A DNA stretch of 64,000 bases from Usnea hakonensis (GCA_013423325.1 BLJB01000040.1:1-64000), one strand, 5' to 3'. Shown: positions 25,082 to 35,514, counted from the first letter of the stretch. Notes: generated by a model not told the origin, from the letters alone. Made by a program: numbers and translations.

Positions 25082-25559
25082 CTTAAAGTATTACTTATAA
25101 TACTAAATAGAGTATAGAATAGAGTATTACTTATAGTACTACTTAGAGTATTATTAGCGATAGTAGTAGCTCTATAGGGCTTCTAGACTAGCCTCTAGTC
25201 TAATTAATTCTCGAATATAGTCTTTTTAAGCTATTTAAGCTTATTTTTCTACTATACTATTTATCTTTCTTTAACTATTTACCCCGTTTAACCTCTTACT
25301 ATATAATATACTTTACTAAGTACTTATAGATCTTATTATTATCTTTATACTCCTTATCCTTATTACTTCGTATATAATATTAGCCGGTAAAAGTAGGGTC
25401 TATATTTTAGGGAGTAAGATCTTATTCTTTATTATATATTACTACTACTACTATTACTACTACTACTATAATTACTACTACTACTTATTATTCTACTTAA
25501 CTTATATTACGCTTTAGATTTATAAGCGATATTTTAGCTAGTAGCTAGTTTACTTAAAA
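25082..25559. other. Right flank of the LINE-A insertion, minisatellite remnant and AT-rich sequence
   Basis: 25082-25096 is the right TSD. 25097-25160 continues the AGTATT array seen at 11020-11271. The rest is RIP-mutated with a (TAC)n run at about 25,440-25,490. No gene is visible. Confidence 0.6.
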
Positions 25560-26180
25560 ATCGCTTCTTAGTAATCCTCTTAGTAATCTACTTAGTACTC
25601 TACTTAGTACTCTACTTAGTACTCTACTTACTTACTCTACTTACTTACTCTACTTAACTACTCTATTTATTACTCTATTTAGTACTTTATTTATTTACTA
25701 CTCTATTTATATATTTTATTTATTTACTTTACTTATTTACTCCTTTTACTACTCTACTTACTACTCTACTTATTTACTACTATACTTACTACTCGTCTTA
25801 TTTACTACTCCTCTTATTTACTACTCCTCTTACTTTCTACTCTTTTTTTATTTACTACTCCTCTTACTTTCTACTCTCCTCTTACTACTCGCTCCTTTTA
25901 CTCTCTACTCCTCTTACTCTCTACTCCTCTTACTACCCGCTCCGCTCTACTTTCCACTCCACTCTACTTCCCGCTCCGCTCTACTTTCCGCTCTACTTTA
26001 CTTCCCGCTCCGCTCTACTTCCCGCTTTACTCTACTTCCCGCTCCGCTCCGCTCTACTTCCCGCTCCGCTCTACTTCCCGCTCCGCTCTACTTCCCGCTC
26101 TACTCTACTTCCCGCTCTACTCCACTTCCCGCTCTACTTACCCGCTCCACTTACCCGCTCCACTTACCGCTCTACTTACG
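25560..26180. repeat. Pyrimidine-rich minisatellite at the edge of the AT-rich block
   Basis: Degenerate 10-17 bp units run without break. ACTCTACTTAGT-type units come first (25,570-25,760), then CTCTTACTTTCTACTC-type, then CTCCGCTCTACTTCCCG-type. GC content rises from left to right. The plus strand is almost pure C/T apart from the A of CTA, a strong strand asymmetry. It ends abruptly at 26,180 where ordinary sequence starts. Confidence 0.85.
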
Positions 26181-26624
26181 TAGAATAATTACTCCGAAAA
26201 GACGTATACTTCTCTTATATGTTTCATCTATCAGACTTCTTCAAGCATCTATGGTTCTTTCTTTATTTTTTGAACCTAGGGAACATAAGACTATGGGTGT
26301 CCTCATGGATAGATGTCTATACCTGCTACTAACGCTCGTGCTGGCCTATCTTGTGAGAGAGATAGCCAAGCACTTACGTTATGTGGTTAATGAGGGTATA
26401 TCAATTCCCGTTCCTTCAAATCTAGATACGTTGTCATCTATACTTCTCGTTATCTCATCGATTACCGCATAGAGCATGCTAAAGCCTTATTAGCGCTCCG
26501 TCTCGTCCTCCCTGCAAGCCGGTCCCTCCGCACTTGCCTCCGCACCACCATCCTGCCCAGCGGCGGCGGCCCGAGCGGCACCCTCCCCATTCTCGTCCAG
26601 CCTGGCACCTAGATTGACACTACT

Positions 26625-26816
26625 TACTCGTATACTTATACTTACCCGGATATGCACCAGACTGGGATATGCACCATTAGGGTTAGGGCTACACCCAAAA
26701 TGAGTGATTCATATGCTTGGCTTAGGGCTAGGGCTAGAGGTAGCATCAAGAAAAGGTAAGCCCTAACCCTAATGATGCATATCCCAGTCTGGTGCATATC
26801 CGGGTATATACGAGTA
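26625..26816. mobile_element. MITE candidate with ~60-bp inverted repeats carrying telomere-like hexamers
   Basis: The left arm (26625-26690) and right arm (26759-26816) are complementary over about 58 bp. The 46-bp inner part matches with a single mismatch, and the left arm has a 7-8 bp insertion near its outer end. The element starts TACTCGTATA and ends TATACGAGTA, consistent with a duplicated TA and CTCGT ends. The inner edge of each arm holds two copies of the fungal telomere hexamer (TTAGGGTTAGGG and its complement). The loop is about 68 bp and non-coding. Confidence 0.7.
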
Positions 26817-27786
26817 GCGTCATGTCCTCGAGAGCTGATTGTACTCGCTGTACGTGGAGAAGTGCGGCTTTAAGTATGAGTTCTAGATGGCTGTGTGAAT
26901 AGCACACGAGATCAAGGGAGGAGATGTATAACCAATTACTGCTTGTTGCAATTCAACCGAATTTTGGCCGTTAGCGAAACCATAATACTTATTTCTGGTA
27001 TGGACTTTTTACTCAGCGGAGTCGAAGTGCTGAAGAGTAGCTTTGTAGAAGAAGATCCAGATCATCGTGCGTGCGTTTCAACGATGACCATGGGGGGTGG
27101 CGCAGCTCTCCGTGAGAACAACCACGTGCGCTGGAGCTCGCCTCAGCTGGTCCGAATGATATTGCGGCGTTGCTCTCCATTCAGGAAAACGAGCGGGAGC
27201 TTCGATGGTGGGACAAAGTTTCATGTACTGGGCTGCAATACTTTCTGGGGCAAACTACAGGGTCGTACATCAAAAGGTTGGAACCCTTTTTGAATTATAC
27301 CCAGAACAATGCTTTGACTCCTCCAGAGACATGAATGAGGAAGACTAGAGCTTTTGATTCATAGATACACATGGAGCTAACCAGATACACCTCTCCTCTC
27401 CGCTTACCTAATTATAGCCCAACCAAGTTTGCACCTATTGGAATGACATGACGTCGCGAGCGTTGATTTGAAACGTATGTATGCTCAAAACTGAGTCAGA
27501 GCCGACTTCCGACACCCGAGAAGCCGAGATCCCTTATTAAATGACTGTTCTTGACTGACCTTGTTGGGCTGATGCGGCTTTGCGGCGGAGTGCCTGTTTC
27601 ACCGGGTAAGCCGGAGAAATAGGACCTCCACTGGAGATTGCGAGAGCGTCGAGGTTGACAGACAGGCAATGGAGGGACTGATTCAAGCTTATAGGATTGA
27701 ATGCGAGTTAGTCGTGCCTTTAGGATTACTTCATACCTCACATAGGTGTGGATGAAATAGTCCTCTACTCCGTTGCGAAGATTGGA

Positions 27787-27934
27787 TACTCGTGTCATCC
27801 AGAAGTGAGTTACAACGCTAAAACGTTAGTGTAATGATAAGGTGTGTTTTAGATCAATTTTGAAGCAAATGAAACAATATCATTGGCTGAGATCCCGCCC
27901 CCAATAAGCGAGGTAACTCAGGATGACACGAGTA
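27787..27934. mobile_element. MITE candidate, 148 bp, TA-flanked
   Basis: The ends TACTCGTGTCATCC and GGATGACACGAGTA are perfect inverted repeats. The complementarity continues imperfectly (TGAGTTAC and CGCT elements on both sides) to about 30 bp. The ends share TACTCGT with the element at 26625, suggesting a related TA-inserting (Tc1/mariner-type) family. No ORF lies inside. Confidence 0.6.
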
Positions 27935-28549
27935 CAGTCATCTTCTGTATACAGTAGCATGTGGGAGGTCCGAGGACTTGGATTGAATGATTGATTGAGA
28001 ATTTCCTAGAGTATACCAGTTTCAATCTACGCCTTTGGGTGGGAGACCATAAATCAACCCCCTGCACCAACTTTGACTGAATCTACGGCGAAGGAATATC
28101 CTTTGTTTCAATCATGATTCAGGTCCAAGAGCGGATTTCCTCCTATACCATTGAAAGCATCTTTCAGGAAAATCTTCGGAGGTGATACTTCGTTGGGTTT
28201 TAGATCAGTAAGACTAAAGGATTGGACCATAAGCCACTGGCCCCATGGGGCAAATTTGGCCCCACAACTACCGCAGCAATAGGGCAAAGGACTGTTTCAG
28301 AGCTCTGTGGAGTATGAGAAGTAGTCCTCGAGGGTCCGTGTTTAATTGTTTGCTATGTGATACGACGCGTTGCCAGTTCACAGACTAATCTCAAATAATC
28401 GTACCTCTTATGACTTCGTATATACTTCTGACTAAATTGAACCACATCTTGACCACATCACTCCAATAGATCTACCTGAAGGTTTCCTGTTTCCGCCTAC
28501 CTAAATGTAGATGACATCATCTTCATTGAGGCGTAGGGTGTCTCTCTGA

Positions 28550-28806
28550 CAGCTGATTATCTGCTCTTGATGACCTTGAACAACACCATCAGAGTATCGG
28601 ATCACGGGTTCCAACTGAGTGCCTCCTCCTGATGACGTTGAAAATCATCACCGAAGTAATAGACCACGGGTTCCAACTGAATGCCTCCTCCTGATGACGT
28701 TGAAAATCATCACCGAAGTAATAGACCACGGGTTCCAACTGAGTGCCTCCTCCTGATGACGTTGAACATCATCACCGAAGTAATAGACCACGGTTTCCAA
28801 CTGAGA
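28550..28806 (+). repeat. 62-bp tandem repeat, 3 good copies plus one diverged
   Basis: Copies start at 28612, 28674 and 28736 with CCAACTGAGTGCCTCCTCCT. A partial fourth begins at 28798, and a diverged unit precedes at about 28,550. Differences between the three central copies are only a few substitutions, so the array is young. It ends about 225 bp upstream of the secreted-protein start codon at 29032. An in-frame reading across it exists but is a consequence of repetition. Confidence 0.92.
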
Positions 28807-29031
28807 CTGCCATGGGATCGAGGGTCTATTTTGACCGACAATTTATCTATAAGTATCAGCATCATGCCACCACAAAGTATCTCGACATCAGACAATATCT
28901 GCACTATAGCATTCGCACCATCACAACAAACAAGAATTCTCCAAGAAATCTCAACAAACTCCCTCACAGCAAGAAGCAGAGGACTTTATCAAATCTTCCT
29001 CTTTCTTCATACAGCCATCTATTCTCTCAAA

Positions 29032-29586
29032 ATGTCTTTCTTCAAAACCATACCCTCACTCATGTCCCTAGCCAGCTTCATGACAGCTACCCTAGCAATG
29101 CCTGCCCCAGCTCCAGCCCCCGCTCCAATCCCTCAAGCCGCGCAGCCCATACCCGCCGTCCGCCGCAGCCAATGCGTATCCAAACCAGCCCCCGCTCACA
29201 TCGAATGGGGCATCTACGTAATGAACACAACCATGCCCTCCAACCAAGGCAGCGGCAGTTGGGGCGGCGGTCTCCTCGACAACATCAACGGAAAAGCCGG
29301 ATGCGCCCCGACATCGTGGCAGGCCCAGCTCGATGACGCCAACCCCCAAGGCGTTGGCGCCACGTTCAACACTCCAGACTTCTGCACCGTCAATCAGATC
29401 TCCGACGCCATTCATGCTGCGTCCTCGGAGAACGATCAAGACGTCATTACACCTGATGGGGGCCAGTGGGTGTACTGCGAGGGCGATACGCTCACCGACC
29501 TCTTTGATGCGACCGGGGCTGTCATCTCGACCCTTTCGCAGGATCTGGGCGCTGTGGCTGGGTTGTTGGGTAGTTTTGCGAAGTAG
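29032..29586 (+). CDS. Small secreted cysteine-containing protein (184 aa), candidate effector
   Basis: I do not recognise the family. The ATG at 29032 is chosen because it opens a classical signal peptide (MSFFKTIPSLMSLASF then MTATLA, cleavage expected near residue 22-24). Upstream in-frame ATGs would prepend repeat-encoded sequence. After the signal comes a Pro-Ala tract (residues 23-45), perhaps a propeptide or linker, then a compact domain with four cysteines (about residues 44, 87, 117 and 145), enough for two disulfides. The chain is rich in Gly, Asn, Asp and Ser, as in extracellular fungal proteins. There is no intron or membrane segment. It is the first convincing gene next to the AT-rich block and sits just downstream of a young tandem array. 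An effector role is inference from location and size only. Confidence 0.75.
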   Translation: MSFFKTIPSLMSLASFMTATLAMPAPAPAPAPIPQAAQPIPAVRRSQCVSKPAPAHIEWGIYVMNTTMPSNQGSGSWGGGLLDNINGKAGCAPTSWQAQLDDANPQGVGATFNTPDFCTVNQISDAIHAASSENDQDVITPDGGQWVYCEGDTLTDLFDATGAVISTLSQDLGAVAGLLGSFAK

Positions 29587-30308
29587 ACTTCTGAGAGGTT
29601 TCGCAGTCCAGGAAGGGATCAGATAGGATTCCACCGGGGAAAATTGCACGAGTTGATTCTGAGATATGTTTTCGAGATTCCATAGAATGACTGTACCAAA
29701 AAAAAAAAAAGATCTCCCAACCAAATGACACTGGCCCTGGCCTTGGCCCTGCTCCATTGCGTAGTAATTGTATCCGTGTCATCATTCTCTGCTCCAATCC
29801 TTTCAAATGTTGGGCTTGCTGGTTTCGTAAAGTACATTCTTGTTCCTTTTCATGGTATTTCTTTTGAGCCAGCTTGTAAGTTAAAAGCAAATTTTTTACG
29901 TCTCCTCACTCTTCTACCTCTATATTACGGTAGTAACTGCCGGGCAATCGTGTCTTCACGAATGGGAGGGACCAGCCTGTCAACCAGTTGCGAACATTTT
30001 CTGGAAAAAGTGGCGCACTTATCCCACACCTCTTTGGAAAATTGATCTGCATAAGAGTCCAATTCAACGCCGTGGTTACGCTCCTGTCAAGTGGTATTGA
30101 TGGTCAAGTGGTATTGATGGAGTAGATAATCCTTACCGGACCACCTCGAGCGTCATTTTAGCCATCATGAATAATCTTCCCCCCCCCCTCCCACCCCCCA
30201 AAATTCTTTCAGCAGGCGTGTACCTTAGCTCCCAGTAAGCGGCTTGTGAGGGGCGATCTCGTTTTCTTCCATGTTTGGAACTTTACGCCTAACACTGCCT
30301 TTTGGTGT
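29587..30308. other. Intergenic; poly-A run, dispersed repeat copy, C-rich run
   Basis: Contains an A13 run (29698-29710), the first dispersed-repeat copy (29728-29810) and a C/pyrimidine run near 30,180-30,200. No gene is seen. Confidence 0.5.
29728..29810 (+). repeat. Dispersed repeat, copy 1 (GGCCCT-rich head, conserved 3' part)
   Basis: Head of CTGGCCCTGGCC-type units, followed by TTGCGTAGTA, a short variable part, then TCATTCTCTGCTCCAATCC and TTTCAAAT. The 3' part is nearly identical to copy 2 at 31339-31433. All four copies in the window have the same orientation. Confidence 0.7.
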
Positions 30309-30315
30309 TATAAAT
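30309..30315 (+). promoter_or_regulatory. TATA box (TATAAAT) of the chimeric relic
   Basis: TATAAAT lies 71 bp before the ATG at 30386 and is followed by a pyrimidine-containing leader. The core promoter seems intact although the coding region behind it is broken. Confidence 0.4.
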
Positions 30316-30385
30316 TCTTGACTGAGCTTCCTCTGAGTATTCTCAGTTCAGTACGCTGAAATCAAAGACACAGTCAGAACAAGCG

Positions 30386-31004
30386 ATGATGAGTTCTCCT
30401 ACATCGAGATTTGACCCCCAAGCTGCTTTGCTTCCGGCGACATGGATCCTTTTTCTTCTCGCCGCATTGCTCATCGCCATCAGATGCCATGTTCATGGGT
30501 CCTTGACCAAAAATTGGGGATTTGACGACACCTCGATAGTAGTTGCTTTGGTATATGGCACCAATCTCATTGGCCATACCAACCTTGGCGCCATGACGAT
30601 TTTATTCAATATAGTCGGTGGACTCCAAATCCTCCCTACTGGTTCAGAGAATATCGAGAGCAATTGGATTTATATCCGACCCGAACCAGGTTGTGCCGTA
30701 GTTAATCTCGGTGACGCGATGGCCAAATGGAGCGGTGGAGTTCTACGTAGCAACATCCATCGCGTGGCGACGCCACCTGGAAAGCAAGCTAGCTGCCCAA
30801 GATATAGCCTGGCGTACTTGCTTCGACCTCAAGCTGCTGCGTCCATGCGACGGGGGCGACATCATTCCACGGGCTACTGATGGAGAACAAGAGGACAGCC
30901 TCTGTGCCCAAGACTGGGAAAAGATGAGAACGGCACAGATCATGGTCGGAAAAAGTCTGCCTAAAAGTATTGGTAGCCTGAAAACTCTGAAAGTAGAGAG
31001 CTAA
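30386..31004 (+). pseudogene. Chimeric relic: PTH11/rhodopsin-like N-terminus joined to a 2OG-Fe(II) dioxygenase C-terminus
   Basis: From the ATG at 30386, residues 1-55 look like the first helix and DD motif of fungal rhodopsin-domain membrane proteins (long hydrophobic helix, RCHVHG, then GFDDTSIVVAL). At about residue 63 the sequence switches to the C-terminal half of an isopenicillin-N-synthase-type dioxygenase: GHTNLGAMTILFN, VGGLQILP, PGCAVVNLGDAM, WSGG.L.SNIHRV and RYSLAY. The iron ligand motif HxD reads HTN here, losing the Asp; the distal His and the 2-oxoglutarate Arg are present. Near 30,850, at a run of five G, the frame breaks: the rest (GGDIIPRA, then QDWEKMRTAQIM) continues in another frame to a stop at 31,004. 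Fusion, lost ligand and frameshift together argue for a pseudogene. Confidence 0.72.
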
Positions 31005-32376
31005 GAAGGGAAGGGAAGAAACCAGAGTTCTATTATCTTTCCGTGTTTACTTTCCACTCCTTTCTGTTCTTTTCTTTCATTTTTGGTGAAGTAGCAGAAC
31101 GCTTCATAACAGCTCGTTTTACTCGACAATAAGATAGTGAATTTCGCTATTATGGCCCAGCTCATGGCTCACCACTTCAATTACTTGGCAAGAATCACCG
31201 GTCAAATCAGATCGAGGATCACGTAATACCAAGTAAAACAGCTGTGCAAGTCGCCCATGAGCAAGGCTTCTAGAACATCAGGGTAGAAGAAACAGGTCAA
31301 GCTCAAAGATCTTACTAACGCCAGGAATATCAGATAGTCACTCTAGCTCTGGCTCTGTCCCTGGCTCCGGCCCTGCTCCGTTGCGTAGTACAAATATGCG
31401 TGTTGTTATTCTCTGCTCCAATCCTTTCAAATCATGTGCTGGTTACCCACACATCGCGGCTTTTCTGCCGCGCAGAGTTCCCGGCGCGAATCAGCAAGCT
31501 ATTAGTCATCGCGAGTATCCTCTAATTAGCCTTTCCTCCCGTCTCTGAAGTGCCTTTCTTCCTTAATCCCAGCTAGAACAATTCATACAAGGTATCGAGC
31601 CGCCGCTCAGTCCGGTAGAGGATATAGTTATCTGGTCAGGAATAGGGTTAAAGGTATATCATATCATACTATATTGTATATTATGACGATTTATTTCTCA
31701 TGGCGGATGCAATATTCAATTTCTATGTACTCTACGCAATCAAGGCTGATTACATGGACACTCGCGATGAACTCAGGAGAATAAAGCAACATCCGCGGAC
31801 CCTTTACGCGGGTGTAACTCTAACAAGTCTAGTAGTGAGGATCTAGAAAGATAGTTCTGGGGAAGGGTCCAGTTGGCTTCGAAGGGTCCAACGTTAAGAT
31901 ATACGAGATATACGAGAAATGGGAGGTATACGAGATGTATAAGAGCACTATGCGATGAGACATGGTAATACTAATGGGCATTGAGAATTGTTTAAATGTT
32001 TCTAATAAGTGGTAATCCAATCCTTGACCCACGTGTTTTTCTTATATCTTTTCTGTCAGACCGTATCCTCTTCTTGAGATCACAAAATTCGTGCTTTTAT
32101 ACTATGGCATTGGCATTTCGTTTCTGTTTTTCAATTTCCCAACTACACGTGCCTCGGTGCAGTGCAACCAAAGGCTGGCTTCCTGTTCCATCTCAATGAA
32201 CGACGTCCCAGTGTGGCGTGAGCGTGGGGGTATCCCAACTCTCTTCTATGTGTTTCCTTCTCTCGTTAAAAATGACAATCAAATCGATATACTTCTGCAT
32301 TTACGCTCTCTTTTTCATTTGCATTCAAGATATTTATTCTTCAATCCATTCGTATCAACCTCAGATACAGGTTTAA
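31005..32376. other. Intergenic; dispersed repeat copy 2 only
   Basis: No ORF with recognizable content. The dispersed repeat at 31339-31433 is the only clear structure. Confidence 0.5.
31339..31433 (+). repeat. Dispersed repeat, copy 2
   Basis: CTCTGGCTCTGTCCCTGGCTCC-like head, then CCCTGCTCCGTTGCGTAGTA, ATATGCGTGTTGTTATTC, and TCTGCTCCAATCCTTTCAAAT. It is the closest relative of copy 1. Confidence 0.75.
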
Positions 32377-34724
32377 ATGCATTCTGTTTCTACTCTCTGC
32401 CCGTTGGTGCTTTTTGCTTTGCAGGTTACTCCATCCTATTCGAGCGTAGTGAGCCCTACATACAGTATTCGAGGAGCTTTACATGCTCGCGACAAGGCAA
32501 GATCGTCTGGGAGCATACAACATGCTATCTCCTCTACCTACAGCGGCTTATCGAGTGCGAGTCTCTCTACGAGCACAAGCACGAGCCCAGTCCTATCCAA
32601 ATCAACCCTAAACAGCACCCAACCTTCTAGTGGGGGCTTCTCAAGTCGCACGAAACCTTCAAAGATCTCGACAAGCGCAGTAGGCTCAAAATCCAGCACC
32701 ATGCCCACTTGGAAAGGTAGCGCTTCAACCGGCCCAAGCTACAGATTCACGAGTGCTCTACCCAACCGCACTTTAAGCCAGTCAGCGCAACGGTATGTAG
32801 GCAGTTCTGTAAGTGCACACAGCCGCCGTGGAAGAAGACACCAATTAAATTAGTGCAGACAGGCGTTTCTCAACTTTCTGGGTCCGGTAAATCGGCTGTG
32901 ACAGCCTTTACGTCCAGCACTCCAGTATCCGCTGCACCTTCCGGCTGCTATCTTATGTAGGTTCATTCCTAATATGATAACTTCGGAAATTCTCTGTACT
33001 GAGATTATGACTGCTACAGAGAGATTGCGGACTACAATCAGGCGCCATATTGCACTTGCTCTGATGGCAATACGTACTCCCCTTTGACGCAAGGTACAAC
33101 ACCAGCTTCGATATTCCCGGGTCCTTGCCAGTTTACAGCTACACCGAAATCTACAATGTCCGTAGGTCCATTGGGTTGCGTCGTGTATGGTCCCCAGAAT
33201 TGTACCACAAACGTTAATGATACAGCACCCAACATTGCGGGTGCGGAGCAACGGTACTGGGATGAAGTAAAGGGTAACTGCAGTGATACAGTCAAATCGA
33301 CGAATTATCCCGGACCAAATGCTGTTAAAAATGGAGACACCTGTGCGGATGTTTTTAACGTGACTGAATACTTGGCGTGGTGGTGGCCGGCGAATGAAGC
33401 TAGCTGCGATCAAGACCAGAAAACAGGACTCGCCAACTGTTTCTATGACTATGTAGGCGGTCACAACTCTTCAGATTGTTCGACTGTGTCAGTGGATAAT
33501 ACAAAATGTCCACAACTTGAGCTGGGATCTTTCTCGGGCCCCAACGCCACCCTCGAGTATTATGTTGCCTGGAACATCAACAACTTCGCACAGTGGATTA
33601 CGGCATACTACTCAACGATGTATAATGCAATTCAAGTCTCTGGAGATTTCGTCTGGCCCATGTCGCTCCACTTTGAGCATCTCACCGGCGCTCCCATTGC
33701 AGCGACGATCATGACCGCCGTCCTCAGCTTTGCGCTGGGACTCATCAGCCCTAGCGGCTGGGCGAGTGTAGGCCCGGAAGCGATAGCCACCAAGTCGGCA
33801 ACATTCTTGCCATTTGCGATTGAGGTACCGGGGGAGTACGCTCTCCGTGCCTTTCAGCAAGCACCTGCTTTTAGCGATAAGCTCCTCCCTGATGGCACGC
33901 TCGACGATGCATTCATTGACGCTGGAAATCTGGAAGGCAGTCTCGGAAGCTGGGCAAACGTCTTCAAGGATGTAATTGAGGGGGCCGGCGTTAACGACAC
34001 GATGAATCATACTGCTTTCAATCCATGGCTTTCAAGCGGCTACTTCTATAACCTTCCGCCAGACCAGCCGACCATGCAGACTGGCTTGGTGCAAGCACTC
34101 AACACCTATATTCTGTCCCAAGTGCTTCAAAACTACAACATCATTATCGCCCGCCAAGTCGATACCAATCCATTTGAACTTCAGTTTAACGCCACCGGCA
34201 AGGGACTTGGGGTCGATCTCGGATGCGAGGGCGGTTACAACAACTGGAGCATGTGCGGTCAATGGTGGTGGGATTCCAACTCTAATATCGCCTACTCCCT
34301 CTATAAAGAAGACGATCACTGGACTAACTACATCCCCGATTTGAGCTGGATCTTTGACGGCGGTTACACCACCCCGGAAAACCTCTTCCTCGGCTCCCAA
34401 GTCTGCGCTGCCCAAGCCAACTCCAGTCAAGGCCTGGATCCGCGCCAGGTGCTGAACAGCCTTCTCGTAGGCGGCTTCCAGACGCCCTGTCTCAGCAACA
34501 TCAGAGTGTGCACATGGAATCTCGAGAGTGCGTGGCCCGAGTTCTACGAATCGGCATGTCCGCAGCAAAGCAATTATGATCTTGACGATTGCGTCTACGA
34601 TGAGACTGGGGTTCCTAATTCGGCGCCGCTGGTGGATCCACCGTTGAACGAGAACAATATGCCGTTTGGCTACCTAGGGTATATGCTCTACCATGGTGCG
34701 GCTTGCGAGGTTGGATTTCCATGA
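32377..34724 (+). CDS. Large secreted, glycosylated protein of unknown function (744 aa, two introns)
   Basis: Best model: exons 32377-32808, 32859-32956 and 33020-34724. Intron 1 (50 bp) has a perfect GTAAGT donor and GCAG acceptor in phase 0. Intron 2 (63 bp, GTAGGT..ACAG) joins two open frames in phase. Residues 1-22 form a signal peptide. About 50-170 is a Ser/Thr-rich region likely to be O-glycosylated. Then follows a large domain with many cysteines (for example YCTCSDGNTY) and over a dozen N-glycosylation sequons, clusters of tryptophan (WWWPA, CGQWWWDSN), and one hydrophobic stretch at about 400-425 that may be a buried helix rather than a membrane span. There is no GPI signal at the C-terminus. 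I do not recognise the family. The next gene downstream, in the same direction, encodes a multi-pass membrane protein; a functional link is unproven. Confidence 0.72.
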
Positions 34725-35514
34725 TGGAGCTTGGGGCTAAAAATTCAGCTTCGGTATGTAACAGCAGCTTCTTTGCATGAGATTTCTAGGTTCGTGAATG
34801 CTACACAGGACGATAGTCTCCGAACAGACTTGCAATCGAGCGAGCGATCGAGGTGGGGCAGGTAATAGATGATAGACTTGGAACTTCTTTTCTCGTTTTA
34901 AAACCGCATAGACTATCGCAATATAAATCTTACCAACGTTAATAACATATCACCGACGTATCAACGACCGTACAGAAACAAGATATTCTTTGCCACCCGC
35001 ATGTTTTGATCAAGATATCTAATATGTTTACTTTACTGACGATCCCTTTGGCAGCGGCGCCAAGGGGAGACCAGGTCAGCTAGGTCTATTCTTTGACAAA
35101 CTTAAGCGCGGCTTCGCCTGTTCTCTTTCACCGCTGCTCTTAGAAGGCTCTCTGTCGCACGCTTCCATTGACCCATTCTCAAATTATAGACATGAACATG
35201 TCCCGGACCTCGACTTTGCAAGTCTCAGATTCAGGTTTAAAATCCCTCTCATATACAAGAATCAACTTTTCGAGTTGACGGTTGGTATACTCACTAAGGT
35301 AAGATACCTGATGGTTTTCAGCGTTTTAAAAGGCGGAATAGACTCGGATCTAAGCCTAATTCGGCTAATATGGCTCGGACTTGGAATTCGGACGACTAAG
35401 GCAACGGATTCGCTCTAAATACCTCTCCTACTGCGTTACAGTTTAGTCGAGAACCTTGACCAACTCTAGTTCGGGTGTAAAGACCGTCAAAGAGAGGACA
35501 AGACATTGATCGAG
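34725..35514. other. Intergenic, no feature recognised
   Basis: 3' flank of the secreted glycoprotein gene and promoter of the membrane-protein gene. Nothing else could be supported. Confidence 0.5.

Larger units (their letters stand above)
26181..28549. other. Gene-free transition zone with two MITE candidates
   Basis: Base composition and CA/TG content are normal here. No ORF longer than 132 codons exists and none shows recognizable domains, convincing splice structure or a good start context. The two inverted-repeat elements at 26625-26816 and 27787-27934 are listed separately. A GC-rich patch lies at about 26,500-26,610. Confidence 0.55.

Noticed and set aside
26251..26472. 73-aa hydrophobic ORF right of the AT-rich block
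   Set aside because: Poor start context, no recognizable family and no splice or promoter support; chance ORF more likely.
26895..27798. Two ORFs (132 aa plus, 100 aa minus)
   Set aside because: No motif, unusual composition, and the minus-strand ORF starts inside the MITE at 27787.
28681..29031. N-terminal extension of the secreted protein encoded by the 62-bp repeats
   Set aside because: It would place repeat-encoded sequence before a perfect signal peptide; the ATG at 29032 is a better start.
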